Origin: Acidobacteriota bacterium
GTDB taxonomy: Bacteria; Acidobacteriota; Thermoanaerobaculia; Thermoanaerobaculales; Thermoanaerobaculaceae
Reading direction: 5' to 3'
Assembly: GCA_027458945.1 (NCBI GenBank)
Contig: DAIDOU010000214.1
Coordinates: forward strand, 1-6,519
Length of the DNA stretch: 6,519 bases
Numbering within the stretch: position 1 is the first letter of the stretch; each line of letters starts with the position of its first letter. A program made the translations under genes and the position numbers. The notes beneath the pieces are model-generated. The model saw only the letters and a program-made list of their open reading frames with translations, did not search any database and had not been told where the DNA came from. This document shows, piece by piece, positions 1-4,985 of the stretch.

Positions 1-72
1 TCGTTCCAACTGATGGAGGAGGAGTTCGCCAAGACCGCGACCGAGAAGATCAAGCGGCACCTGTACCAGTAG
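1..72 (+). CDS. C-terminus of a probable AMP-forming acyl-CoA synthetase (partial)
   Basis: Only the last 23 codons and a TAG stop are in the window; the gene starts to the left. The readable end contains FAKTATEKIKRHLYQ. This resembles the C-terminal A10 motif of the ANL (acyl-CoA synthetase/adenylating) superfamily, PKTxTxKIxR, whose lysine orients substrates in the adenylation half-reaction. Long-chain fatty-acid CoA ligases often end soon after this motif, as here. If the assignment is right, the enzyme activates a fatty acid with ATP and CoA in the cytoplasm. So little sequence is visible that the call rests on this motif alone. The 64-nt gap to the next gene and a possible GC-rich hairpin there suggest the downstream TPM pair is a separate unit, but readthrough cannot be excluded. 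Confidence 0.5.
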   Translation, partial: SFQLMEEEFAKTATEKIKRHLYQ

Positions 73-106
73 CCCGGCGCGGCCCCGTGCTACGCTGCCG
101 GGCCGC
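73..106 (+). terminator. GC-rich hairpin after the first gene
   Basis: Directly after the TAG stop, CCCGGC (73-78) can pair with GCCGGG (97-102). An alternative stem is GCGGCC (79-84) with GGCCGC (101-106). There is no T-run, so an intrinsic terminator is uncertain. The loop contains TACGCT (91-96), a possible -10 element for the downstream TPM pair, so the same DNA could end one transcript and start the next. Confidence 0.25.
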
Positions 107-136
107 AACGGCTGCAACGACGTGAGGGAGGCGAGC

Positions 137-799
137 GTGACGGTACGCGTCGAGCGGTTCTTCACTGCGTCCGACCTGAAGGCGATCGAGACGGCGGTCG
201 GCGAGGCCGAGCAGAGAAGCGCCGGCGAGATCGTCCCCGTGGCCGTCGCCGCCAGCCACCACTACGAGGCGGCAGCGTGGAAGGGCGCGATCCTCGGCGC
301 GTTCGCCGCGGTGGCCGCCGCCGCGGCCGCGCGCCTGGCCGGCGAGTTCTGGGGCGTGCCGTCGCTGCTCTGGATCGCGCTGCCGCCGCTTCTCGGCGGC
401 GCGCTCGGCTACGCGGCCGCGGCGTTCATCCGGCCGCTCAAGCTGGCGCTCGTCGGCCGCGCCGAGGTCGAGCACCAGGTCCACCATCGGGCCGAGGCCG
501 CGTTCCTCGAGAACGAGGTGTTCAAGACGAGGGAGCGGACCGGGGTCCTGATCTTCCTCTCGCTGTACGAGCGCCGCGTGGTGGTGCTCGGGGACGCCGG
601 GATCAACGCCCACGTGCAGCCGCACGAGTGGGACGGGGTGGTCGCCGGTATCGTCGCCGGGATCCGCGCCGGCACGCCGGGCGCGGCGCTCGCCGGCGGC
701 ATCAGGCGCTGCGGCGAGCTGCTCGCCCGCCGCGGAGTGGCGCTGCGGGCCGACGACCGCGACGAACTCCCCGACAACCTGCGGATGCAGGAGGAGTAG
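137..799 (+). CDS. TPM-domain membrane protein (220 aa)
   Basis: This is a TPM-domain protein (the TLP18.3/Psb32/MOLO-1 fold) of the short, unsecreted type usually found beside a YgcG protein. The N-terminal half-domain reads ERFFTASDLKAIETAV then GEIVPVAV. Two hydrophobic segments at about residues 50-68 and 76-98 make a membrane hairpin. The second half-domain follows, with TGVLIFLSLYERRVVVL at about 135-151 and the acidic DDRDEL near 205-211, which corresponds to the family's (D/N)EL ending. The start is placed at GTG 137 because GGGAGG (126-131) lies 5 nt upstream. A GTG at 122 in the same frame would lack such a site. The stop is 2 nt before the next ATG, and AGGAGGAG at the end of this gene is the next gene's ribosome binding site, so the two are translationally coupled. 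The family's biochemical role is unsettled; phosphatase activity has been shown for a plant homologue only. Confidence 0.85.
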   Translation: MTVRVERFFTASDLKAIETAVGEAEQRSAGEIVPVAVAASHHYEAAAWKGAILGAFAAVAAAAAARLAGEFWGVPSLLWIALPPLLGGALGYAAAAFIRPLKLALVGRAEVEHQVHHRAEAAFLENEVFKTRERTGVLIFLSLYERRVVVLGDAGINAHVQPHEWDGVVAGIVAGIRAGTPGAALAGGIRRCGELLARRGVALRADDRDELPDNLRMQEE

Positions 800-801
800 C
801 G

Positions 802-1713
802 ATGCGCGCCGCCGGCCGCCGGGCCCGGACCATCCTCGTCGCGATGTGGCTCGCCGCGGCGGCCGCCTCGGCGTTCGAGGTCCCCTACCTCTCCGGCCGC
901 GTCAACGACACCGCCGCGATGATCCCGGCCGCGGCGCGGGAGCGGATCGAGGCCACGCTCGCCGCGTTCGAGAAGGCAACCGGGGACCAGCTCGTCGTGC
1001 TCACCGTCCCCACCCTGGGCGGCGAGCCGATCGAGGACGCGTCGATGAAGGTCGCCCAGACCTGGAAGCTCGGCCGCAAGGGGGTGGACAACGGCGTGCT
1101 CTTCCTCGTCGCCAGGGACGACCGCAAGATGCGCATCGAGGTCGGGTACGGGCTCGAGGCCAAGCTCACCGACGCGCAGTGCGGGCGCATCCTCGACAAC
1201 GTGGTCCGCCCCGCGTTCCAGCGCGGCGACTTCGGCGGCGGGATCGCGGGCGGGGTCAACGCCATCATCGGCGCGATCGAGGGGAAGCCGCTCCCGGCGC
1301 CGCCGCCCGTCCGCTCGCAGGCCGTTCCGGCGATGCCGCTGGGGGCCCGGCTGCTCGGCACCCTCATCTTCGTCATCGTGATCGGGGTGTTCTCCACGCT
1401 GGCGTTGTTCGGGAAGGGGTGCATGGGCTGGTTCATGTACGTCTTCCTGATGCCGTTCTACGCCGCCTTCCCGATCGGCCTCTGGGGCAAACCAGCGGCG
1501 CTCGTCTTTCCCGTGTGGCTGCTCGGCTTCCCGCTGGCCAAGCTGGTGCTCGGCAGGACCAGTCTCGGGAAGAGCGTCCTCGCGGCGCACCCGGGGCTGG
1601 CCACGTTCGCCGCCTCCTCCGGCCGCTCCGGCTCGGGGGGCGGGTTCTCCGGCGGCGGGTTCTCGGGCGGCGGCGGCAGCTTCGGCGGCGGCGGCGCCTC
1701 GGGCAGCTGGTAG
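802..1713 (+). CDS. YgcG-family TPM-domain protein with Gly-rich tail (303 aa)
   Basis: A basic N-terminus and hydrophobic core (residues 1-24, ending ASA before FEV) look like a signal peptide, so the TPM domain should lie outside the cytoplasm. The domain spans about 27-160: VPYLSGRVNDTAAMIP at its start, then GDQLVVLTVPTL, DNGVLFLVARDDRKMRIEVGY, LTDAQ and FGGGIAGGVNAI, all typical of this family. Hydrophobic segments at about 184-204, 210-230 and 232-252 should anchor the protein. The C-terminus (about 274-303) is the conserved YgcG signature: Gly/Ser/Phe repeats ending GGGGASGSW. A strong site, AGGAGGAG (789-796), supports the ATG. The partner gene ends 2 nt upstream, so the pair forms an operon. 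In many bacteria such pairs sit with lemA, but no lemA is visible here. The molecular function is unknown; an envelope-associated role is inferred from topology. Confidence 0.88.
   Translation: MRAAGRRARTILVAMWLAAAAASAFEVPYLSGRVNDTAAMIPAAARERIEATLAAFEKATGDQLVVLTVPTLGGEPIEDASMKVAQTWKLGRKGVDNGVLFLVARDDRKMRIEVGYGLEAKLTDAQCGRILDNVVRPAFQRGDFGGGIAGGVNAIIGAIEGKPLPAPPPVRSQAVPAMPLGARLLGTLIFVIVIGVFSTLALFGKGCMGWFMYVFLMPFYAAFPIGLWGKPAALVFPVWLLGFPLAKLVLGRTSLGKSVLAAHPGLATFAASSGRSGSGGGFSGGGFSGGGGSFGGGGASGSW
1639..1700 (+). repeat. Short in-frame Gly/Phe/Ser codon repeats in the ygcG-like gene
   Basis: GGCGGGTTCTC recurs in tandem with minor changes, followed by a GGCGGCGG-rich stretch, and encodes GGGFSGGGFSGGGG. 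This is the low-complexity tail normally seen in YgcG proteins, so it is part of the protein rather than an independent element. Confidence 0.7.
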
Positions 1714-1728
1714 CGCCCGCGCCCGGCC

Positions 1729-2151
1729 TCACTCCTCCGGCTCGACGCGGCGGCGGGTCTGCTTGGTGCGGGCGCGCAGCTTCTTCTCGCTGACGCGGCG
1801 CTGCCTCGACACCCGCGTCGGTCGCGTCGGGACGCGGTCCGGTTCCACGGCGAGGGCGGCGGCGAGCAGCGCCACGAAGCGCTCGAGTGCGGCGGCGCGG
1901 TTGGCCCCCTGCGTCCGGTGGCGCTGCGAGACCACGCGGAGCACGCCGTCCTTGCTGATGCGCGTGGCGAGGCGCGCCAAGATCCGCCGGCGCTGCTCGT
2001 CGGTGAGGCTCGGCGAGGACGCCACGGCGAACGCCAGCGTCACCTTGGTCGCGACCTTGTTGACGTTCTGGCCGCCCGGCCCGCCGCTGCGCGAGGCGGC
2101 GAACGACAGCTCGGCGTCGGGGATCGCAAGGCCGGGGGTGACGTCGATCAT
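1729..2151 (-). CDS. arfB: Alternative ribosome-rescue factor ArfB (YaeJ-type peptidyl-tRNA hydrolase, 140 aa)
   Basis: This small class-I release-factor-like protein hydrolyses peptidyl-tRNA on ribosomes stalled on truncated mRNA. The catalytic loop SGGPGGQNVNK is at residues 22-32, with the essential GGQ at 26-28. The conserved KVTLAF follows, then ISKDGVLRVVSQRHRTQ. The protein ends in a long Arg/Lys-rich tail (about 107-136: RPTRVSRQRR, KKLRARTKQTRRR), which in ArfB enters the empty mRNA channel. The length of 140 aa and absence of a stop-codon recognition domain separate it from RF1/RF2. The start is at MIDVTPG. An in-frame extension upstream is Pro/Ser-rich, low-complexity and has no homology to the family. 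GGGGCGAG directly precedes the ATG, and TACGAT lies 8 nt upstream. The gene converges with the ygcG-like gene (15-nt gap) and diverges from the yigZ-like gene. Confidence 0.92.
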   Translation of the reverse strand: MIDVTPGLAIPDAELSFAASRSGGPGGQNVNKVATKVTLAFAVASSPSLTDEQRRRILARLATRISKDGVLRVVSQRHRTQGANRAAALERFVALLAAALAVEPDRVPTRPTRVSRQRRVSEKKLRARTKQTRRRVEPEE

Positions 2152-2159
2152 CTCGCCCC

Positions 2160-2165
2160 ATCGTA
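2160..2165 (-). promoter_or_regulatory. Putative -10 element for arfB
   Basis: On the minus strand, TACGAT is separated from the arfB ATG by only GGGGCGAG. If it acts as a -10 box, transcription would start about at the ATG, giving a leaderless or nearly leaderless mRNA. No convincing -35 box is visible about 17 nt further upstream. Confidence 0.35.
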
Positions 2166-2169
2166 CCCC

Positions 2170-2400
2170 CCGTGGGACCAGAGGAGCGGAGGGGCTGAGG
2201 CGCAGGGGAGAAGAGGGACGAGGAAAGGGGGGCAAAGGGGAAAGGGACGGCAGAGACGAACACGACGACGCCGAACCGCTTTGTCTTCCCTCTCCCCTTT
2301 CCCCTCTTCCCTTTGCCGCCTTTGACTCGTCACTCTCGCTTCGCCACCTCGGCTCCTCCGCTCCGTCGCTCGGCGCTCCCCAGCTCCTCGCCCGGCGGCG
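2170..2400. repeat. Purine-rich / pyrimidine-rich low-complexity intergenic block with imperfect inverted repeat
   Basis: The plus strand is G/A-rich from about 2180 to 2250 and C/T-rich from about 2284 to 2395. GGCAAAGGG (2231-2239) is the reverse complement of CCCTTTGCC (2309-2317). GGGGAAAGGG (2237-2246) is the reverse complement of CCCTTTCCCC (2295-2304). Together they form a nested, imperfect inverted repeat with a central segment of about 50 nt. The block lies between the divergent arfB and yigZ-like genes. Open reading frames crossing it are low-complexity and not convincing. It could be a structured intergenic repeat, a regulatory spacer, or simple-sequence drift. Confidence 0.5.
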
Positions 2401-2401
2401 C

Positions 2402-2407
2402 TACGAT
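2402..2407 (+). promoter_or_regulatory. Putative -10 element for the yigZ-like gene
   Basis: TACGAT matches the element proposed for arfB on the other strand. The expected start near 2414 would give a leader of about 28 nt. GGGGCG (2414-2419) can pair with CGCCCC (2425-2430) in this leader, just before the ribosome-binding region GGGGGCGAG (2433-2441). No -35 match is evident. Confidence 0.35.
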
Positions 2408-2441
2408 GGGTGCGGGGCGGGCCGCGCCCCACGGGGGCGAG

Positions 2442-2831
2442 ATGAGGGTCGAGCGCGAGAGCGAGTTCAAGCTGACGGTGGAGCGATCGCGCTTCCACGC
2501 CGTGTTGTTCCCCGCCGCCTCCGACGCCGACGTGGCCGCGATGCTCAGGCGGCAGAAGAGCGAGCACCGCAAGGCCAACCACCACTGCTGGGCGCGGCGC
2601 GGGCCCGACGGCCGGGGCGGCGTCCTCGAGCGCAGCAAGGACGACGGCGAGGTCGGCCACCCCGGCCGGGTGTTGCTCGAGCTGTTGCGGCACGGGGAGA
2701 TCGAGGGCGCGATCGTGGTCTCACGCGTGTTCGGGGGCGTCAAGCTCGGCCGCGGCGGGGTGGCGCGTGCGTTCCGTGAGGCGGCGGCGGGCGCCGTCGC
2801 CGCCTACGGCTCCGGCTCGGGACGGCGCTGA
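2442..2831 (+). CDS. IMPACT/YigZ N-terminal-domain protein, single-domain form (129 aa)
   Basis: The protein matches the UPF0029/IMPACT N-terminal domain. In order: SRFHAVLFP (16-24), the KxxHxxAxHHCWA region (39-51), a DDGE loop (67-70), and VVSRVFGGVKLGRGGVARA (92-110), the family's hallmark R-FGG-KLG-GG-RA segment. Bacterial YigZ proteins usually have about 200 residues with a second DUF1949 domain. Here the protein ends soon after the first domain, so that domain is absent. The loop after DDGE is unusual: the common form is DDGEPSGTAG, but this protein has DDGEVGHPG. The ATG at 2442 is preferred over an in-frame ATG at 2406 because homology begins just after it and 2406 overlaps a likely -10 box. 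The cellular role of bacterial members is not firmly known; the eukaryotic homologue IMPACT acts in translational control through GCN1. I leave the symbol blank because of the missing domain. Confidence 0.85.
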   Translation: MRVERESEFKLTVERSRFHAVLFPAASDADVAAMLRRQKSEHRKANHHCWARRGPDGRGGVLERSKDDGEVGHPGRVLLELLRHGEIEGAIVVSRVFGGVKLGRGGVARAFREAAAGAVAAYGSGSGRR

Positions 2832-2832
2832 G

Positions 2833-2857
2833 GCGCCGGCGCGAAGCGCTCCGGCGC
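2833..2857. terminator. Bidirectional hairpin between convergent genes
   Basis: GCGCCGG (2833-2839) pairs with CCGGCGC (2851-2857). The stem can continue inward as CGC (2840-2842) with GCG (2846-2848), leaving a GAA loop and a 2-nt bulge. It fills almost the whole gap between the yigZ-like stop (2829-2831) and the transporter stop (2857-2859). There is no T-run on either side, so it is a GC-rich terminator or 3'-end-protecting hairpin by position only. Confidence 0.4.
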
Positions 2858-4440
2858 TACGCCGTCTGCCGTTCGAGCCAGCGGTTGAACAGCCACAACG
2901 ACGCGGCGGACACCAGCCCGATCGCCATCAGGATCGCCCAGCCGAGGGCGTTGTGGACAGGGTCGAGCTCGAGCAGGCCGTCCGGCCGCCTGGCCGCGCC
3001 CTTGGCCATCACCTCGTTGAAGATGAACGCGCCCACCGGCCCGCCGAGGATCGCCCCGAGGGCGAGCGGCAGGTTGGCGTAGCCGAGGAAGAGCCCTTCC
3101 TGCCCCTTCGGCGCCAGCGCGCCGATGTACTCGTACATCCGCGGCGAGGTGAACAGCTCGCCGAGCGCGATCAGGCCGACGGTCAGGATGAGGAACACCG
3201 AGGCGGCGGGAAGCCAGCTCAGCACCGGCACGCGCGGTCCGCCCGGGAGGAAGATCGGCGCCAGGTTGATGAGCATGGCGAAGCCGATGATCACGGTCCC
3301 CACGACCATCGAGCGGATCGGCCGCATGCGGCCGAACACGCGCGAGATCAAGAGCTGGAAGCAGACGATCACGAGCGGGTTGGCGGCCGTGTAGAGGTCC
3401 ATCGCGGGGTTGGTCTCGACCACCCGCTTCGCGTACAGCGGCAGGACGTTGTAGACCTGGTTGTAGAGGAAGAAGAAGCCGGTCATGACCGCGAGGAAGA
3501 GGGCGAAGCGCCCGCTGCGCAGCACCAGGACCATGTCGAGCACGATGCGGCCGATCGAGCGTCGCGACCGGACCGGGCCGGCGGCGGGCGAGCTCGACTC
3601 GTGGTCACGGTAGAAGAACACGACGACGAGGAACGCCCCCACCGCCGCCACGGTCGCCACCGCGAAGATGTACGAGAGCTGCTCCGGGTCGGCGGCCGTG
3701 CGCGTCGGCGCCCCGCGCCGGAACAGCCACGACACCGCGGCCGCGGCGGCCGCCACGATCAGCGTGAACCCCGCCGTGCTCGCCCACACGCTCCCCTTCT
3801 CGCGGCCCGGTCTCGTGGTCGCGCGGACGAGGAGGACGAGCCCGAGCGCGCCGAGCGCGCACACCCCGACGACCGCCAGCACCGTCGCCACGCTCGAGCC
3901 GCTGCGCACGACGAACGCCGTGCCGCGCCCGAACAGCGAACCGATGTTGATCACCATGTAGAAGATCGCGAACCCGAGCGTGGCCCGCGCCCCGGCCGTC
4001 TTCTGCACCGTGCCCGAGATGCACGGCTTGACGATCGAGCCGCCGATGCCGATCAGCACGATCGCGGCGACGATCACGAGCACGTCGCGCGGGCTCGCGG
4101 TCACCTCCTTCTCGATCGTCGGGACCAGGTGGCTGCCGCCGAACCAGACCGGGTAGCCCATCAGGAAGTACCCGATTCCGAGCAGGACGAACGCCGCCAG
4201 CAGCGAGCGCCTGAACCCCACCTGATCGGCGACCGTCCCGGAGAGGATCGGGAGGAAGTAAACGAGGCCCCACAGCACCGTGGAGTTGAGAAACGACGGC
4301 CAGTAATCGCCGAAGCCGAGTTGGCCGAGGTAGATGACCACGAAGCTGGCCATCGAGTAGTAGGCGGCGCGCTCGAACAGCTCGGTGACGTTGGCCGTCC
4401 AGAAGACGTTGGGGAACTTCTCGGGCAGGGGCGGGGTCAT
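2857..4440 (-). CDS. POT/PTR-family MFS transporter, probable proton-coupled oligopeptide transporter (527 aa)
   Basis: This polytopic inner-membrane protein has several POT/PTR2 (SLC15-like) hallmarks. ELFERAAYY at 20-28 matches the TM1 ExxERxxYY motif used in proton coupling, though the usual Phe after ER is Ala. GTVADQVGFRRSLL (68-81) is the MFS loop 2-3 motif. GIGGSIVKPCISG (131-143) holds the conserved TM4 lysine, K138. FAIFYMVINIGSL (157-169) fits the PTR2 signature 2 pattern in full. In the C-terminal half, an NP pair precedes a Leu/Ile-rich helix, and GELFTSP (427-433) carries the conserved TM10 glutamate. Length and about 12-14 hydrophobic segments are normal. Substrate cannot be read from sequence; di/tripeptides are the family default. 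The ATG is preceded by a run of eight C and only a distant GGGAG (16 nt away), so the ribosome binding site is weak. It has its own promoter, divergent from the PilZ gene. Confidence 0.85.
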   Translation of the reverse strand: MTPPLPEKFPNVFWTANVTELFERAAYYSMASFVVIYLGQLGFGDYWPSFLNSTVLWGLVYFLPILSGTVADQVGFRRSLLAAFVLLGIGYFLMGYPVWFGGSHLVPTIEKEVTASPRDVLVIVAAIVLIGIGGSIVKPCISGTVQKTAGARATLGFAIFYMVINIGSLFGRGTAFVVRSGSSVATVLAVVGVCALGALGLVLLVRATTRPGREKGSVWASTAGFTLIVAAAAAAVSWLFRRGAPTRTAADPEQLSYIFAVATVAAVGAFLVVVFFYRDHESSSPAAGPVRSRRSIGRIVLDMVLVLRSGRFALFLAVMTGFFFLYNQVYNVLPLYAKRVVETNPAMDLYTAANPLVIVCFQLLISRVFGRMRPIRSMVVGTVIIGFAMLINLAPIFLPGGPRVPVLSWLPAASVFLILTVGLIALGELFTSPRMYEYIGALAPKGQEGLFLGYANLPLALGAILGGPVGAFIFNEVMAKGAARRPDGLLELDPVHNALGWAILMAIGLVSAASLWLFNRWLERQTA

Positions 4441-4485
4441 GGGGGGGGCCGTCCGTCTCCCGGCCGTCCCGGCCCGGAGAAATTG

Positions 4486-4513
4486 ATTGTACCATCAGCG
4501 CACAAGCGTTCAG
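4486..4513 (-). promoter_or_regulatory. Promoter for the POT transporter
   Basis: On the minus strand, CTGAAC (-35, 4508-4513), a 16-nt spacer and TACAAT (-10, 4486-4491) resemble a sigma-70 promoter. The -10 is five of six to consensus and the -35 is weak. The start would fall near 4479, giving a leader of about 38 nt. This leader holds a small hairpin (GGCCG at 4462-4466 with CGGCC at 4470-4474) and two copies of GGCCGTCC on the plus strand (4447-4454 and 4462-4469). It is one of the few AT-rich spots in the window. Confidence 0.5.
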
Positions 4514-4518
4514 CGGCG

Positions 4519-4536
4519 CCGGCGCCGCGGCGCCGG
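4519..4536. repeat. 18-bp perfect palindrome between divergent -35 elements
   Basis: CCGGCGCCGCGGCGCCGG equals its own reverse complement. It lies 5 nt from the transporter -35 (4508-4513) and 13 nt from the PilZ-gene -35 (4550-4555), where a factor controlling both genes would bind. It could also be a cruciform or chance in GC-rich DNA. Confidence 0.6.
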
Positions 4537-4549
4537 TCGGATCCCGGCC

Positions 4550-4578
4550 TTGAGCCGCGACCGCTTCGCTGCTAGATT
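4550..4578 (+). promoter_or_regulatory. Promoter for the PilZ-domain gene
   Basis: TTGAGC (-35, 4550-4555), a 17-nt spacer and TAGATT (-10, 4573-4578) form a sigma-70-like promoter. TG at 4570-4571 adds an extended -10. The expected start near 4585 leaves about 25 nt to the ATG. The ribosome-binding sequence GGGGGTGA (4598-4605) is one base from GGAGGTGA and lies 4 nt before the start. This is the best promoter match in the window. Confidence 0.6.
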
Positions 4579-4609
4579 CTCAGCAGGGCAGCAGGGCGGG
4601 GGTGACCGG

Positions 4610-4957
4610 ATGACCGACGACGCACGGGAGCAGCGGCGTTTCCCTCGAGTTCCCAGCGAGAAGGCCGTGCTCGTCAAGCGCATCGGCGACGAGGCTTCGG
4701 AGGCGCTCGCGAAGACACGCACGGTGGGCAGCGGCGGCTGTATGTTCGTTCACCCCGAGCGGCTCGGCATCGGCTCCGCGGTCGAGCTGTTGATCTCGCT
4801 CCCCGGCCGGGTCGTCAGGGCGCGCGGGCGGGTCGCCTGGGAGAGCGTCGAGGGCGCCGGGCGCGTTGAGGTCGGCGTCGAGTTCCTCGACGTGTCCGCC
4901 AAGGACCGCCGGGCCCTGGACGCCGCCGTCGCCGCCGCCTCGCCGGCCGGGTCGTAA
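4610..4957 (+). CDS. PilZ-domain protein (115 aa)
   Basis: This is a stand-alone PilZ domain, the beta-barrel that in many proteins binds cyclic di-GMP. RRFPR at 9-13 supplies the RxxxR motif at the usual N-terminal place. The barrel strands follow: TRTVGSGGCMFV (36-47), GIGSAVELLISLPGRVVRARGRVAWE, and EVGVEFLDVSAKDRRAL near the end. The second ligand motif, (D/N)xSxxG, appears here as T38-V-G40-S-G-G43: the acidic/Asn and Ser positions are replaced while the final Gly is kept. Binding of c-di-GMP is therefore uncertain. The ATG is supported by GGGGGTGA 4 nt upstream; an open frame extending further left crosses the promoter and is not coding-like. The gene is monocistronic, divergent from the transporter and convergent with the glycosyltransferase (28-nt gap). 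Its target process cannot be inferred from the neighbours. Confidence 0.87.
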   Translation: MTDDAREQRRFPRVPSEKAVLVKRIGDEASEALAKTRTVGSGGCMFVHPERLGIGSAVELLISLPGRVVRARGRVAWESVEGAGRVEVGVEFLDVSAKDRRALDAAVAAASPAGS

Positions 4958-4968
4958 CCGGCACGACC
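4950..4968. terminator. Hairpin at the PilZ-gene 3' end
   Basis: GGTCGT (4950-4955) pairs with ACGACC (4963-4968) around a 7-nt loop that contains the end of the PilZ stop codon. It lies at the junction of two convergent genes. No T-run follows, so termination is supported only by position and symmetry. Confidence 0.35.
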
Positions 4969-4985
4969 TGACGCTCGGAAACCGA

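Noticed and set aside
277..800. Upstream extension of the ygcG-like gene in its own frame
   Set aside because: The extension is Arg-rich and overlaps the well-supported TPM gene. The ATG at 802 has a strong ribosome site and starts a signal peptide.
2152..2235. N-terminal extension of ArfB by 28 residues
   Set aside because: The extension is a Pro/Ser/Leu low-complexity translation of the pyrimidine-like block, and ArfB homologues begin just before the MIDVTPG-like segment.
2170..2340. Possible CRISPR or tandem repeat array in the low-complexity spacer
   Set aside because: There are no regularly spaced identical repeats, only purine and pyrimidine simple sequence with inverted matches.
2767..4575. 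Very long plus-strand open frame opposite the POT transporter
   Set aside because: It is an antisense shadow: charged and His/Asp/Arg-rich, with no family resemblance, while the minus-strand frame carries clear POT motifs.
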